43,940 bases of DNA from Cytophagales bacterium (GTDB taxonomy: Bacteria > Bacteroidota > Bacteroidia > Cytophagales > CCMP332), in the NCBI GenBank assembly GCA_028279065.1, contig JANQSY010000077.1:1-43940 (forward strand). Reading direction: 5' to 3'. The translations under genes and the position numbers were made by a program. Every line of letters starts with the position of its first letter. Positions within the stretch are counted from its first letter, which is position 1. Below are positions 34,795-43,412 of the stretch, piece by piece. A model generated the notes under the pieces. It was not told the DNA's origin. It ran no database searches and saw only the letters and a list, made by a program, of their open reading frames with translations.

Positions 34795-35601
34795 TTGAAA
34801 TCCCTAAAGGATAAGCTGTTCATTATCGTTTTTGGCCATGAGACCAAGGCGGGGAAAATTTTCGACGTATCCCTTCTTTGGTTTATCGTCATAAGCGTGA
34901 TCACTGTGATGGTCGAAAGCATCCCGAGTATTGGAGCGAGGTACGAAAGTTTCTTTTTCACTATCGAGCTGATCTTCACCGGGATCTTTACCCTTGAGTA
35001 CATCCTTAGGATATTGATAAGCCCCAGGCCTCTGAGGTATATTTTCAGTTTTTGGGGAGTGATCGACTTTCTGGCAATAATCCCTACTTACCTTGGGTTC
35101 ATCTACTCAGGGGTCCATTCCTTCAGGATCGTTCGGACATTAAGGCTCTTACGGGTGTTCAGGATCCTGAAACTTGCCAAATATTCCAAAGAATCAGTGG
35201 TCCTATTTAACGCTTTGAGATCGGCTTCTTACAAGATCATGGTTTTCCTTGCTTCGGTTTTATCTGTTGTGATCATCATGGGAACGCTCTTGTATGCTGT
35301 AGAGGATAATAACTATGGATTTACCAGTATTCCTTCAAGTATATATTGGGCTATTGTTACTGTTACCACGGTTGGCTACGGAGATATAGTCCCTCAAACT
35401 GTAGCAGGAAAAATAATTGCATCGGTAATTATGATCACCGGCTATGCCATCATCGCAATACCAACTGGAATTGTAACGGTTGAACTAACAAGAAGCTCGA
35501 AGAAAGGAATTGAATGCCCAAACTGTAAAACGGTCAATCCCGAAACTTCAAGGTATTGCTCCTTCTGCGGCACGCTACTCTACGATGAGGTCAGAGAATG
35601 A
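34795..35601 (+). CDS. Voltage-gated potassium channel with C-terminal zinc ribbon
   Basis: A 268-residue inner-membrane channel of the six-helix Kv type. Helices S1-S3 are readable (VSLLWFIVISVITVMV; FFFTIELIFTGIFTLEYILR; FWGVIDFLAIIPTYLGF). S4 has regularly spaced arginines, RIVRTLRLLRVFRILKLAKY (111-130). The pore loop TVTTVGYGD holds the K+ filter (TVGYGD, 192-197), and S6 ends about residue 230. After S6 a zinc ribbon follows, CPNC (241-244) and CSFC (255-258), which is not part of the basic channel and may gate or tetramerise it. The start is TTG at 34795; no ATG gives a complete S1. Its stop overlaps the next gene's ATG by 4 nt. Confidence 0.93.
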   Translation: MKSLKDKLFIIVFGHETKAGKIFDVSLLWFIVISVITVMVESIPSIGARYESFFFTIELIFTGIFTLEYILRILISPRPLRYIFSFWGVIDFLAIIPTYLGFIYSGVHSFRIVRTLRLLRVFRILKLAKYSKESVVLFNALRSASYKIMVFLASVLSVVIIMGTLLYAVEDNNYGFTSIPSSIYWAIVTVTTVGYGDIVPQTVAGKIIASVIMITGYAIIAIPTGIVTVELTRSSKKGIECPNCKTVNPETSRYCSFCGTLLYDEVRE

Positions 35602-38600
35602 GGGCCTTAAGGTTGCCTCTTTTTTTCCTTGGAATTTTTATCTCCCTGCAATTCCTTCTTTCCTGTAGTACTGGTGCTAAGGAGGCAAAAGAGGAAACCA
35701 AAGAGCCCCTACCCCTTTTTAGAAGACTGCCCCATGAAAGAACAGGGGTCACTTTTTCAAACATCCTTAAGGAGAGCCCAGAGCTTAATATTCTGACGTT
35801 CGAGTATTTTGCCAATGGTGGCGGAGTGGCAATCGGGGACATAAATAATGACGACCTCCCTGACCTCTATTTTACGGGGAATATGGGCCCAAATCGCCTA
35901 TATCTGAATGGAGGAGATTTCAGATTCAGGGACATTACAAAAGAATCGGGGACGGATGGCGGACCAGGTTGGAGTAATGGGGTGGTGATGGAGGATATCA
36001 ATCAGGATGGCTACTTGGACATTTACGTTTGCCGATCAGGGGGGTTCTCAGAGGAACTAAGGAAAAATCAACTTTTCATTAACAATGGGGATAATACCTT
36101 TTCTGAAAAAGCAGAAGATTTTGGACTGGCTATCCCTTCTTATTCTACCCATGCAGCTTTTGTGGATTATGACCGGGACGGGGACCTGGATATGTATCTT
36201 TTGAACCACAATATCTCCGCACCTGAAAATCTATCCCCAACAGAATTAAAGGAAATGTATGACCCTCTTGCTGGTGATAAATTTTTAGAGAACCAGGACG
36301 GAGTATTTTTTGATGTCAGCCAGAAAGTTGGAATCCACCAAAATCCTATAGGTTATGGATTAGGCGTGGGGATCAGCGATCTGGACAAGAATGGTTTCCC
36401 TGATGTGTATATCTGCAACGACTTTCTGGAACATGATTACCTGTATATGAATAACGGGGATGGGACCTTCACTGAAAAGCTCAAGGATTACATCAAGCAT
36501 GCCTCAAACTACTCAATGGGCTGTGATATCGCAGATATTGATAATGACGGCCTGCAGGACATTTTCGTCTTGGACATGGCCCCGGCGGACAATTATTCAA
36601 GCAAAACCAATATGGCCGGAATGAATCCGGAAAGGTTTTTCGGGGCGGTGAACACAGGATTTCATTACCAATATATGATCAATACCCTTCAGTGGAACCG
36701 CGGAAGAAATGTCTATAGCGAAATAGCTTTTTACTCAGGACTAGCAAAGACTGATTGGAGTTGGGCACCCTTGTTTTATGACCTGGACAATGATGGGTTG
36801 AAAGATGCCTTTGTTACCAACGGCTATAAAATGAACTCCAGGAACAAGGATTTTGAGAAGATCGAGATGAAATACTTTGAGAGAGTTCGAAATACTCCGA
36901 CTGAGAATCATGCCCCATTGATAAGAGAACTATTGGAAAAAATGCCAGAAATAAAGATCCCAAATTATGTCTTCAAGAATGAAGGTGATCTGAAGTTCCG
37001 GAACATGATAAGCTCTTGGGGCATGCAGGATGCCTCATTTTCAAATGGGGCTGCTTTTGGGGATCTGGACCTTGACGGGGATCTGGACCTGGTGATAAAC
37101 AACATTTCTCAAGAAGCCTTCATCTATGAGAATCAAACCAGCAACCCATCGGCAAGAATAAAACTCAGAGGTCCAAAGGAAAATGTAAATGGAATAGGAG
37201 CAAGGATTACACTGAAGCAGGGGACAAGCGTACAGTTCCTAGAGAATTACACATCCCGAGGTTATATGTCCTCAAATGATCCTATAGTTCATTTCGGTTT
37301 GCCTGAAGAAGATGCCAAGGTTGAGATCGAGGTGATCTGGTCAGATGGAAAAAGATCAAGCTTGGAAACAGACCCTAAAAATGCAAGGATCGAGATCGAC
37401 TATAACAAGGCGGAATCTTTCAATGAGATTGGCCACGAAATGGATTATCCGTTCAAAGAGAGGTCAGCTGAAATGGGAATCGATTTCCTACACCAGGAGA
37501 ACGACTTTAACGATTTCGAAAGAGAGATCCTTCTTCCTCATAGGATGTCCACCCTTGGGCCATCGGTTTCGGTAGGTGATATCAATGCTGATGGGCTGGA
37601 TGATTTTTTTGTTGGAAATGGAGCGGGTTTCTCTGCAATAATGTATCTGCAACAGGAAACTGGCAAATTCGAATCAACCAATAAAGACCTATGGGCCTCG
37701 GAGGCGGTTTATGAAGATATAGGCTCAGCTTTCTTCGATCTAGAAAATGATGGGGACCTTGACCTATATGTAGTAAGCGGAGGAACCCGAAGGGAAGAAG
37801 GAGCATCAATTTATCAGGACAGAGTTTACCTGAATGATGGCCTTGGTAATTTCTCAAGAGCTAATGGAATACTTCCTAAGGAAGGCATTTCTGGCGGTGC
37901 GGTCCTGCCTTTTGATATGGATGAGGATGGCGATATTGACCTTTTTATTGGAGGAAGGGTGATCCCCGGAAAGTACCCTTTTGCTCCTGAAAGCCAGATA
38001 CTGGAAAATCAAAATGGTAGCTACAAAAAGACGGATCCTGAAAGGCTTTCATCTCTTCAATTTTCTGGTATGGTTAGTTCTGCTGTTTGGGCGGATATCA
38101 ATGGGGATGCAAAGAAAGAACTTGTGGTAGCCGGCGAATGGATGCCCGTCCTGGCTTACCAGAATTCTGGAGGGGAATGGATCTTAGTCGACACCCTTGC
38201 ACCAACAGGGTGGTGGTACCACCTGATTTCTGTTGACTTGAATAATGACGGTGTTGAAGAGATTATCTGTGGAAATCTCGGTTCCAATTACAAATACAAG
38301 GCTTCCGAAAGCGAACCGTTCCATGTTTTCTCAGGAGACCTGGATGGTTCCGGAACCAATGATATTTATCTTGGTTATCACCAGGAGGGACAGGTTTTTC
38401 CTGTTAGAGGAAGGGAATGCTCAAGTCAACAAATGCCTTTCATTTCTGAGAAGTTCAAAAGTTACAGCGACTTTGGAAAGGCTGATATTTTCCAGGTTTT
38501 GGGGGAATCGGCTGAAGGAGCTCTTCATTTGCAGGCAAAAGAGTTCAGAAGTGGATGGCTAAATTTTACTCAGGAAGATCCCTTCAAACCTTTTCCTTTT

Positions 38601-38918
38601 GAAGTACAGCTTTCCGCTGTACAAGGAATTGTGAACTTGGACCTTGACCGTGATGGATTTCAAGACCTTGTAATGGCAGGCAATCTGTACGGTTCTGAGG
38701 TGGAAACTCCCAGAAATGATGCAGGGATTGGATCGGTTCTTCTTTCGGAAAATGGGACCGGTTTTTATCCGATGGCCTATTTGAAATCGAATTTCTTTGC
38801 AGATGGAGATGTAAAGTGCCTCAGAAAAATTGATCTGGCCAATGGGAAAACCGGGATTATTGTGGCCAGAAATTCAGGGCGTCTATCACTTTTTGAAATT
38901 TCTATAAATGTCCCTTAG
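35598..38918 (+). CDS. VCBS/FG-GAP repeat lipoprotein with ASPIC/UnbV domain
   Basis: A 1106-residue surface lipoprotein; the lipobox is FLLSC with Cys23. Repeated calcium-binding propeller motifs are numerous: IGDINNDDLPDLYFTGN, MEDINQDGYLDIYVC, VDYDRDGDLDMYLLN, ISDLDKNGFPDVYIC, GDLDLDGDLDLVI and, after a spacer, VGDINADGLDDFFVGNGAG and similar. An ASPIC/UnbV domain lies between the two propeller halves (about residues 519-590: IKLRGPKENVNGIGARITL, then VIWSDGK). The family (CRTAC1-like) is common in Bacteroidota, often near SusC/SusD genes; none are here. It probably binds glycans or proteins at the surface, by inference. Its ATG overlaps the K+ channel stop (ATGA), an unusual pairing. Confidence 0.92.
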   Translation: MRALRLPLFFLGIFISLQFLLSCSTGAKEAKEETKEPLPLFRRLPHERTGVTFSNILKESPELNILTFEYFANGGGVAIGDINNDDLPDLYFTGNMGPNRLYLNGGDFRFRDITKESGTDGGPGWSNGVVMEDINQDGYLDIYVCRSGGFSEELRKNQLFINNGDNTFSEKAEDFGLAIPSYSTHAAFVDYDRDGDLDMYLLNHNISAPENLSPTELKEMYDPLAGDKFLENQDGVFFDVSQKVGIHQNPIGYGLGVGISDLDKNGFPDVYICNDFLEHDYLYMNNGDGTFTEKLKDYIKHASNYSMGCDIADIDNDGLQDIFVLDMAPADNYSSKTNMAGMNPERFFGAVNTGFHYQYMINTLQWNRGRNVYSEIAFYSGLAKTDWSWAPLFYDLDNDGLKDAFVTNGYKMNSRNKDFEKIEMKYFERVRNTPTENHAPLIRELLEKMPEIKIPNYVFKNEGDLKFRNMISSWGMQDASFSNGAAFGDLDLDGDLDLVINNISQEAFIYENQTSNPSARIKLRGPKENVNGIGARITLKQGTSVQFLENYTSRGYMSSNDPIVHFGLPEEDAKVEIEVIWSDGKRSSLETDPKNARIEIDYNKAESFNEIGHEMDYPFKERSAEMGIDFLHQENDFNDFEREILLPHRMSTLGPSVSVGDINADGLDDFFVGNGAGFSAIMYLQQETGKFESTNKDLWASEAVYEDIGSAFFDLENDGDLDLYVVSGGTRREEGASIYQDRVYLNDGLGNFSRANGILPKEGISGGAVLPFDMDEDGDIDLFIGGRVIPGKYPFAPESQILENQNGSYKKTDPERLSSLQFSGMVSSAVWADINGDAKKELVVAGEWMPVLAYQNSGGEWILVDTLAPTGWWYHLISVDLNNDGVEEIICGNLGSNYKYKASESEPFHVFSGDLDGSGTNDIYLGYHQEGQVFPVRGRECSSQQMPFISEKFKSYSDFGKADIFQVLGESAEGALHLQAKEFRSGWLNFTQEDPFKPFPFEVQLSAVQGIVNLDLDRDGFQDLVMAGNLYGSEVETPRNDAGIGSVLLSENGTGFYPMAYLKSNFFADGDVKCLRKIDLANGKTGIIVARNSGRLSLFEISINVP

Positions 38919-38927
38919 CCGGGAAGC

Positions 38928-38953
38928 ATTCTGATTCAAGTCAGGATTCTTTA
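38928..38953 (+). terminator. Weak terminator-like hairpin after the ASPIC gene
   Basis: ATTCTGA (38928-38934), loop TTCAAG, TCAGGAT (38941-38947): seven pairs with one T-G wobble, then TCTTTAT. The stem is short and the T-tract interrupted, so termination would be partial. Confidence 0.35.
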
Positions 38954-38966
38954 TACGAGGTATTCC

Positions 38967-38974
38967 TATTTTTG
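38967..38974 (+). promoter_or_regulatory. -7 element candidate for the M1 peptidase gene
   Basis: TATTTTTG matches TAnnTTTG exactly and lies 23 nt before the ATG at 38998, giving a short leader as seen at maeB. No TTG is at the usual -33 distance, so activity is uncertain. Confidence 0.4.
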
Positions 38975-38997
38975 GTACTGAGGTCAAAATTCAATCC

Positions 38998-40932
38998 ATG
39001 AAAAGAACTGTTCTATTCCTGCTTGCCTTTCTTCCTTCAATGCTTTCTTCGGCGCAATTCAGCTTTGATCATTGTAAGGATCATGATGAATTAGCCGAAA
39101 GAGAAATGCTCTCAAATATGGGAGTGCACGCTTTTAGAGCAAATCCATTAACCGAGAACTATGATGTAAAATATCATAGAATGAATTGGGATATTGATCC
39201 TGCGGTCCTTTTCATCAGCGGATCAATCACAACATACTTCATTCCTGTCGTCACAGGGTTTACAGATATAAACTTTGACCTTTCGAATTCTCTGGCTGTC
39301 GATTCTGTTGTGCACTCTTCCGGGCAGCTCAGTTTTTCTCAAACAGCATCTAACCTGAATATCAGTTTCCCCTCAACCATTCCTCAGGGTAGCCTGGACA
39401 GTGTCACGGTTTTTTATAAAGGGGTACCTAGTGGCTCCGGATTTGGATCCTTTGCGAATGGGACCCATGCTGGCGTTCCGGTATTATGGACCTTGTCTGA
39501 GCCCTATGGAGCAATGGAATGGTGGCCATGCAAGCAAAGCCTGAATGACAAAGCCGATTCGATCGATGTTATCGTTACCACTGACACGGCCTATAAGGTA
39601 GGTACTCAGGGATTGCTGATCCATACCACCACCAGCGGATCTCAGGTCACCTACCATTGGAAACACAGATACCCGATCCCTGCCTACCTCGTTTCCTTGG
39701 CAATCACCAATTATGCCGAGTACTATGACAAGGTACCTGTTCCGGGTGCAGACACTATTCAGGTTTTGAATTATGTATACCCTGAGAACCTTGCGGCGGC
39801 TCAAAGTCTAACATCCAATATCATCCCGATCATGGATCTTTTCAACAACCTGTTTGAGTTGTACCCTTTTGCAAGCGAGAAATATGGCCATGCCCAGTTC
39901 GGTTGGGGTGGTGGTATGGAACACCAGACTATGAGTTCAATGGGAAGCTTTTCCTGGGGCTTACAGGCTCACGAAGTGGCCCATCAATGGTTTGGAGACA
40001 AGATCACTTGCGGGAGTTGGGAAGATATTTGGTTGAATGAAGGATTTGCAACTTACCTCACAGGTTTGACTGCAGAACACCTGGGTACTCCAGCGGACTG
40101 GAATGGATGGAAAGCCGGGACCATTGGCAGCATTACAAGCCAACCGGATGGATCGGTGTGGGTAGATGACACCACCAGCGTTTCAAGGATCTTCAGCGGA
40201 AGGCTTTCTTATTCAAAGGGCGCCTATTTGCTTCACATGCTACGTTGGATCATGGGCGATGCGGATTTCTATCAGGCAAACCAGAATTATTTGTCAGACC
40301 CCAACCTTGCTTTTGGTTATGCAAAAACTCCCCAACTTCAGGCACATTATGAGGCCCAAAGCGGATTGGATCTGGATGAATTTTTTGACGATTGGTTTTT
40401 TGGGGAGGGATATCCCAGCTATACAGTGACCATTGATATGACCCATCTGGGTACTGATAGTGTTACAATTGACCAAAGCACCTCCCATCCCTCGGTTTCT
40501 TTCTTTGAAATGCCTGTACCCATCCGTTTTGTAGGGTCCAGTGGCCAGGATTCAATCATTGTCTTTGACCATACTTTTTCAGGCCAGACATTTCCTCTGG
40601 ATCTGAACTTTGATCCCCAGTTTGCATTCTTTGATCCTGATAGATGGCTAATCTCCAAAAACAATTCCATCAATTGGGTAATTTCAGGATTAAGAGACAT
40701 TGATGCAGGGTTGCAAAGGTTGTATCCCAACCCTACTTCAAATTCGATCAACCTGGATATGGATCGATCAGCAGAGTACCACTTGATTGATAAACTTGGA
40801 AAGGTCAGGGAAAGTGGAAATGTCCTTAAAGGAACCAATACAATCAATATGGAAACCCTTGAGTCAGGGATCTATATTATTTCAATAAGTACCAATTCCG
40901 GAACGATTCAGAAGAAGATCACCAAGAAGTAA
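38998..40932 (+). CDS. Secreted M1-family metallopeptidase with T9SS sorting domain
   Basis: A 644-residue zinc aminopeptidase exported by the Sec and T9SS pathways. The signal peptide is MKRTVLFLLAFLPSMLSSAQ. The M1 N-terminal beta domain follows. The catalytic domain has GGGMEHQTMSS (about 304-314; the GAMEN loop with His for Asn, normal in this branch), HEVAHQWFGDK (His325, Glu326, His329), Glu348 in WLNEGFATYLTG, and the probable transition-state Tyr405 in GRLSYSKGAYLL. The last 70 residues form a type A T9SS domain: LQRLYPNPTSNSINLDMD, then GIYIISISTNSGTIQKKITK. It needs SprA, encoded in this window, for export. The ASST gene follows after 25 nt and may be co-transcribed. Confidence 0.95.
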   Translation: MKRTVLFLLAFLPSMLSSAQFSFDHCKDHDELAEREMLSNMGVHAFRANPLTENYDVKYHRMNWDIDPAVLFISGSITTYFIPVVTGFTDINFDLSNSLAVDSVVHSSGQLSFSQTASNLNISFPSTIPQGSLDSVTVFYKGVPSGSGFGSFANGTHAGVPVLWTLSEPYGAMEWWPCKQSLNDKADSIDVIVTTDTAYKVGTQGLLIHTTTSGSQVTYHWKHRYPIPAYLVSLAITNYAEYYDKVPVPGADTIQVLNYVYPENLAAAQSLTSNIIPIMDLFNNLFELYPFASEKYGHAQFGWGGGMEHQTMSSMGSFSWGLQAHEVAHQWFGDKITCGSWEDIWLNEGFATYLTGLTAEHLGTPADWNGWKAGTIGSITSQPDGSVWVDDTTSVSRIFSGRLSYSKGAYLLHMLRWIMGDADFYQANQNYLSDPNLAFGYAKTPQLQAHYEAQSGLDLDEFFDDWFFGEGYPSYTVTIDMTHLGTDSVTIDQSTSHPSVSFFEMPVPIRFVGSSGQDSIIVFDHTFSGQTFPLDLNFDPQFAFFDPDRWLISKNNSINWVISGLRDIDAGLQRLYPNPTSNSINLDMDRSAEYHLIDKLGKVRESGNVLKGTNTINMETLESGIYIISISTNSGTIQKKITKK

Positions 40933-40957
40933 AAGTTTAAGAATCCATAAGAATTTA

Positions 40958-42736
40958 ATGAATAAAATGACCAGATTCAATTTTGGCCTATTCCTTATTG
41001 CGGGTATTTTTGTGATCTCCTGTTCAAAGGATGAAGACAACAATCCTGTAAATAGCCCATTTCAAAATGCAAAATCCTTTATAGAGAACTCGGTAAACGA
41101 AAACAACCTCTTATTGGATACCTTCCACTCATCGGCACATTACAATCTTGAGTTTGAGAGTGGTGATACCATAAGATTACCTAAGGCAAGGGTCAGCACT
41201 TTAATTATTGAACGTCCAAAATGGAATAGCACTGTGACCTATACCAACGGAGAGGTTCAAAACATCCTGACCTTGGGGGATTCATTGGGAATCCAGGCTT
41301 CCGATATTGATCTGAATCCAGCCGGGTTTTCACCCCTCTCAGCAGAGATCTCCTATACCGGGATCGTAGATGGCCGTTTCAAGTCCATCGTAAAGGGAAA
41401 AAATGGGATTGAAAGCAATGTTGAGGTCTTCCCTGAATATTTTGGAAAAAACCACACCATAAAGGTTCATGGCCTTTACGCGGACCATAATAACACGGTG
41501 GAGATTGTTTTTACAAATAAGGAGGGCGTTTCTCGAATCTCACAGATAATTCAAATTCAGACAGGTTCAATAAGCCCAAACCTACCCCATGTGGAAATTG
41601 ACGTAAGCAACCCTGGAGACATGGAGCCAGGACTGACCTTTGTGAGTTATAGGGGGACAAATGACCCTCATATGCCGTGTATGATTGATGCATTCGGGGA
41701 CATAAGGTGGACTTTGGACTTCAGTACTTCTCCTGAGCTTGGGACCATGGACTATGATAATGGCATGGAACAACTTGCTAATGGCAACCTTTATTTTGGA
41801 AATGAAACTGACCATTCCATTTATGAAATAGATTTTTTTGGAAGAACTGTGAATACCTGGACCCTTGGTGTCTATAAATTCCATCACCAGGTTTTTGAAA
41901 AGCCAAATGGGAATTTCCTTGTATGCGTTGATAAGCCTGGAAGCATGCATCTGTTAGGTGTAGAAACCATTGAGGATTACATCATTGAAGTCGACCGAAA
42001 TTCAGGTTCCATAATCAAGGAGTGGGACTTAAAGCAATCCCTTGATGAAACCAGATTCTCTCTAAAGTTGGATACCCAGGATTGGATACATGTAAATGCG
42101 GTTATCTACGACGAACGGGACAACAGCATTATAGTTTCAGGAAGAACTCAGGGAATAATCAAGCTTTCTGACGACAACAAGGTCAAGTGGATCCTTTCAG
42201 GCCATAAGGGCTGGAAAACCGCCAGGAACGGAGACGATATGAATGATTTCTTAATGACACCTCTGACAGCTTCAGGTACTGAGATCACCGATACCGCAAT
42301 TATCAATGGTAATGTTCAGCATCCTGATTTTGAATGGCCCTGGTACCAACACGCAATGAAATTAATGCCTGATGGAAAGCTGGTGTTCTTCGATAACGGA
42401 TCATTCAGAGAATTTGGGAATACCACAGATGTATACAGCCGGGCCGTGATATATGAATTGGATGAGGCTGCCATGACCGTAAGGCAGGATTGGTCCTATG
42501 GCAAGTCCAGGGGCGTGGATACCTATTCAAGAATAGTCTCAGATGCAGACTATTTGCCTCAAAAGGACAATGTGCTTTTCTCACCCGGATTTAATGTAGA
42601 CAATGGAAGCGGGGTCGGAGCCAGGATCGTGGAAATCGATCGACAAACCAAACAGGTGCTTTTCGAAGCCAGAATAAATGCCAAGAACGGCTTGATGGGG
42701 CTCCATAGAGCAGAAAGGTTGTTCTTTCCCAATTAA
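40958..42736 (+). CDS. Arylsulfotransferase (ASST) family lipoprotein
   Basis: A 592-residue lipoprotein; FVISC marks Cys22 as the lipidated residue (Met4 could also be the start). ASST enzymes transfer sulfate from aryl sulfate esters to phenols without PAPS. The C-terminal two thirds form the ASST propeller. Catalytic residues of the E. coli enzyme (two His, Arg and the nucleophilic His) have likely counterparts: KFHHQVFE (His309/310), DWIHVNAVIYDERDNS (His378), SGRTQG (Arg396, with the same 18-residue spacing) and PWYQHAM (His465). The N-terminal 200 residues are an immunoglobulin-like region (YNLEFESGDTIRLPKARVST). It is followed by a terminator hairpin. Whether it acts on sulfated algal phenols or other donors cannot be told. 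Confidence 0.88.
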   Translation: MNKMTRFNFGLFLIAGIFVISCSKDEDNNPVNSPFQNAKSFIENSVNENNLLLDTFHSSAHYNLEFESGDTIRLPKARVSTLIIERPKWNSTVTYTNGEVQNILTLGDSLGIQASDIDLNPAGFSPLSAEISYTGIVDGRFKSIVKGKNGIESNVEVFPEYFGKNHTIKVHGLYADHNNTVEIVFTNKEGVSRISQIIQIQTGSISPNLPHVEIDVSNPGDMEPGLTFVSYRGTNDPHMPCMIDAFGDIRWTLDFSTSPELGTMDYDNGMEQLANGNLYFGNETDHSIYEIDFFGRTVNTWTLGVYKFHHQVFEKPNGNFLVCVDKPGSMHLLGVETIEDYIIEVDRNSGSIIKEWDLKQSLDETRFSLKLDTQDWIHVNAVIYDERDNSIIVSGRTQGIIKLSDDNKVKWILSGHKGWKTARNGDDMNDFLMTPLTASGTEITDTAIINGNVQHPDFEWPWYQHAMKLMPDGKLVFFDNGSFREFGNTTDVYSRAVIYELDEAAMTVRQDWSYGKSRGVDTYSRIVSDADYLPQKDNVLFSPGFNVDNGSGVGARIVEIDRQTKQVLFEARINAKNGLMGLHRAERLFFPN

Positions 42737-42745
42737 GGCCTTGAC

Positions 42746-42765
42746 ACTGGGATTCCAGTTTTTTT
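42746..42765 (+). terminator. Rho-independent terminator after the ASST gene
   Basis: ACTGG (42746-42750), loop GATT, CCAGT (42755-42759), then a run of T to 42765. Only five pairs, but compact, GC-rich at the loop side and followed by seven T including the last stem base. It starts 10 nt after the ASST stop. Confidence 0.6.
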
Positions 42766-42800
42766 GGCACGATATTTCCATTCCTGAAGAAAAAATTGTT

Positions 42801-43349
42801 ATGAAAAAGCTAAGCTATCTCATCATACTGTTTCCCTTGGTTTTGATTTCCTGCAAGGGAGGAATGTTTGGAAAAAAAGTTAAGGAACCGTTTTCCGGAT
42901 CTGCTTACCAAAGCAATGCAAGGTTCTGGAGGGGAACAGGAAAAGGAGTTAGTTCCAAGGACAATATCGCAGAGGGAAAGGCGGATATTGAGGCCAAGGC
43001 AGAACTGGCCGGACAGGTAAATACCACAATGAAACAGGTCACTGACCAATATCTGGGCCAAACCGAGAACGAGAATGCTGCTGATGTGGCTGATAAATTC
43101 CAAAGTCTCGTAAGGCAGGTCATGAACACCAGTATTTCAGATCTAAGAAAGATTGGCGAGAAAAAGTACTATGATGACAAAAGTGGCCAATATACCGTTT
43201 TCATGGCCTATGAGATCAAAAAGAACGCCATGTTGAAATGGATGAAAAAGGAGGCAAAGACCGACCAAAAGATCGATCAAAGGCAGAGAAAGGTGATAGA
43301 AGATATCATCGATAAGGAGTTGGAAAAACTGGATGAAGACGGAGGATAA
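42801..43349 (+). CDS. LPP20-like lipoprotein
   Basis: About 182 residues from ATG 42801, which opens a lipoprotein signal (MKKLSYLIILFPLVLISC, Cys18); the in-frame start at 42741 would read through the upstream terminator and is rejected. The chain resembles the LPP20 family: RFWRGTGKGVSSKDNIAEGK, ADIEAKAELAGQVNTTMKQV and SISDLRKIGEKKYYDDKSGQ, then VFMAYEIKKNAML. Families of this type are envelope lipoproteins of unknown function, partly tied to flagella or LPS in proteobacteria. The C-terminal 35 residues are a charged helix (KIDQRQRKVIEDIIDKELEK). The gene begins after a terminator, so it has its own transcript; no clear promoter was found. Confidence 0.75.
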   Translation: MKKLSYLIILFPLVLISCKGGMFGKKVKEPFSGSAYQSNARFWRGTGKGVSSKDNIAEGKADIEAKAELAGQVNTTMKQVTDQYLGQTENENAADVADKFQSLVRQVMNTSISDLRKIGEKKYYDDKSGQYTVFMAYEIKKNAMLKWMKKEAKTDQKIDQRQRKVIEDIIDKELEKLDEDGG

Positions 43350-43359
43350 GTGCTAATGC

Positions 43360-43385
43360 ATACGAAAACCTAGGTTTCTTCGTAT
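43360..43385. other. Imperfect inverted repeat between two envelope genes
   Basis: ATACGAA (43360-43366) and TTCGTAT (43379-43385) flank AACCTAGGTT, itself a palindrome, with a TC bulge on the right arm. The palindrome CTTATAAG (43386-43393) follows directly. There is no T-tract, so it may be an operator or processing hairpin rather than a terminator. Confidence 0.4.
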
Positions 43386-43412
43386 CTTATAAGTGACTAA
43401 CATGACGTAACA

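Noticed and set aside
39910-39945. GGMEH instead of GAMEN in the secreted M1 peptidase
   Set aside because: To my knowledge the His variant is normal in the T9SS-exported branch, and all zinc ligands are intact.
40419-40847. 142-codon open frame antisense to the M1 peptidase
   Set aside because: It lies wholly within the peptidase gene and its T9SS domain; no features of a real protein.
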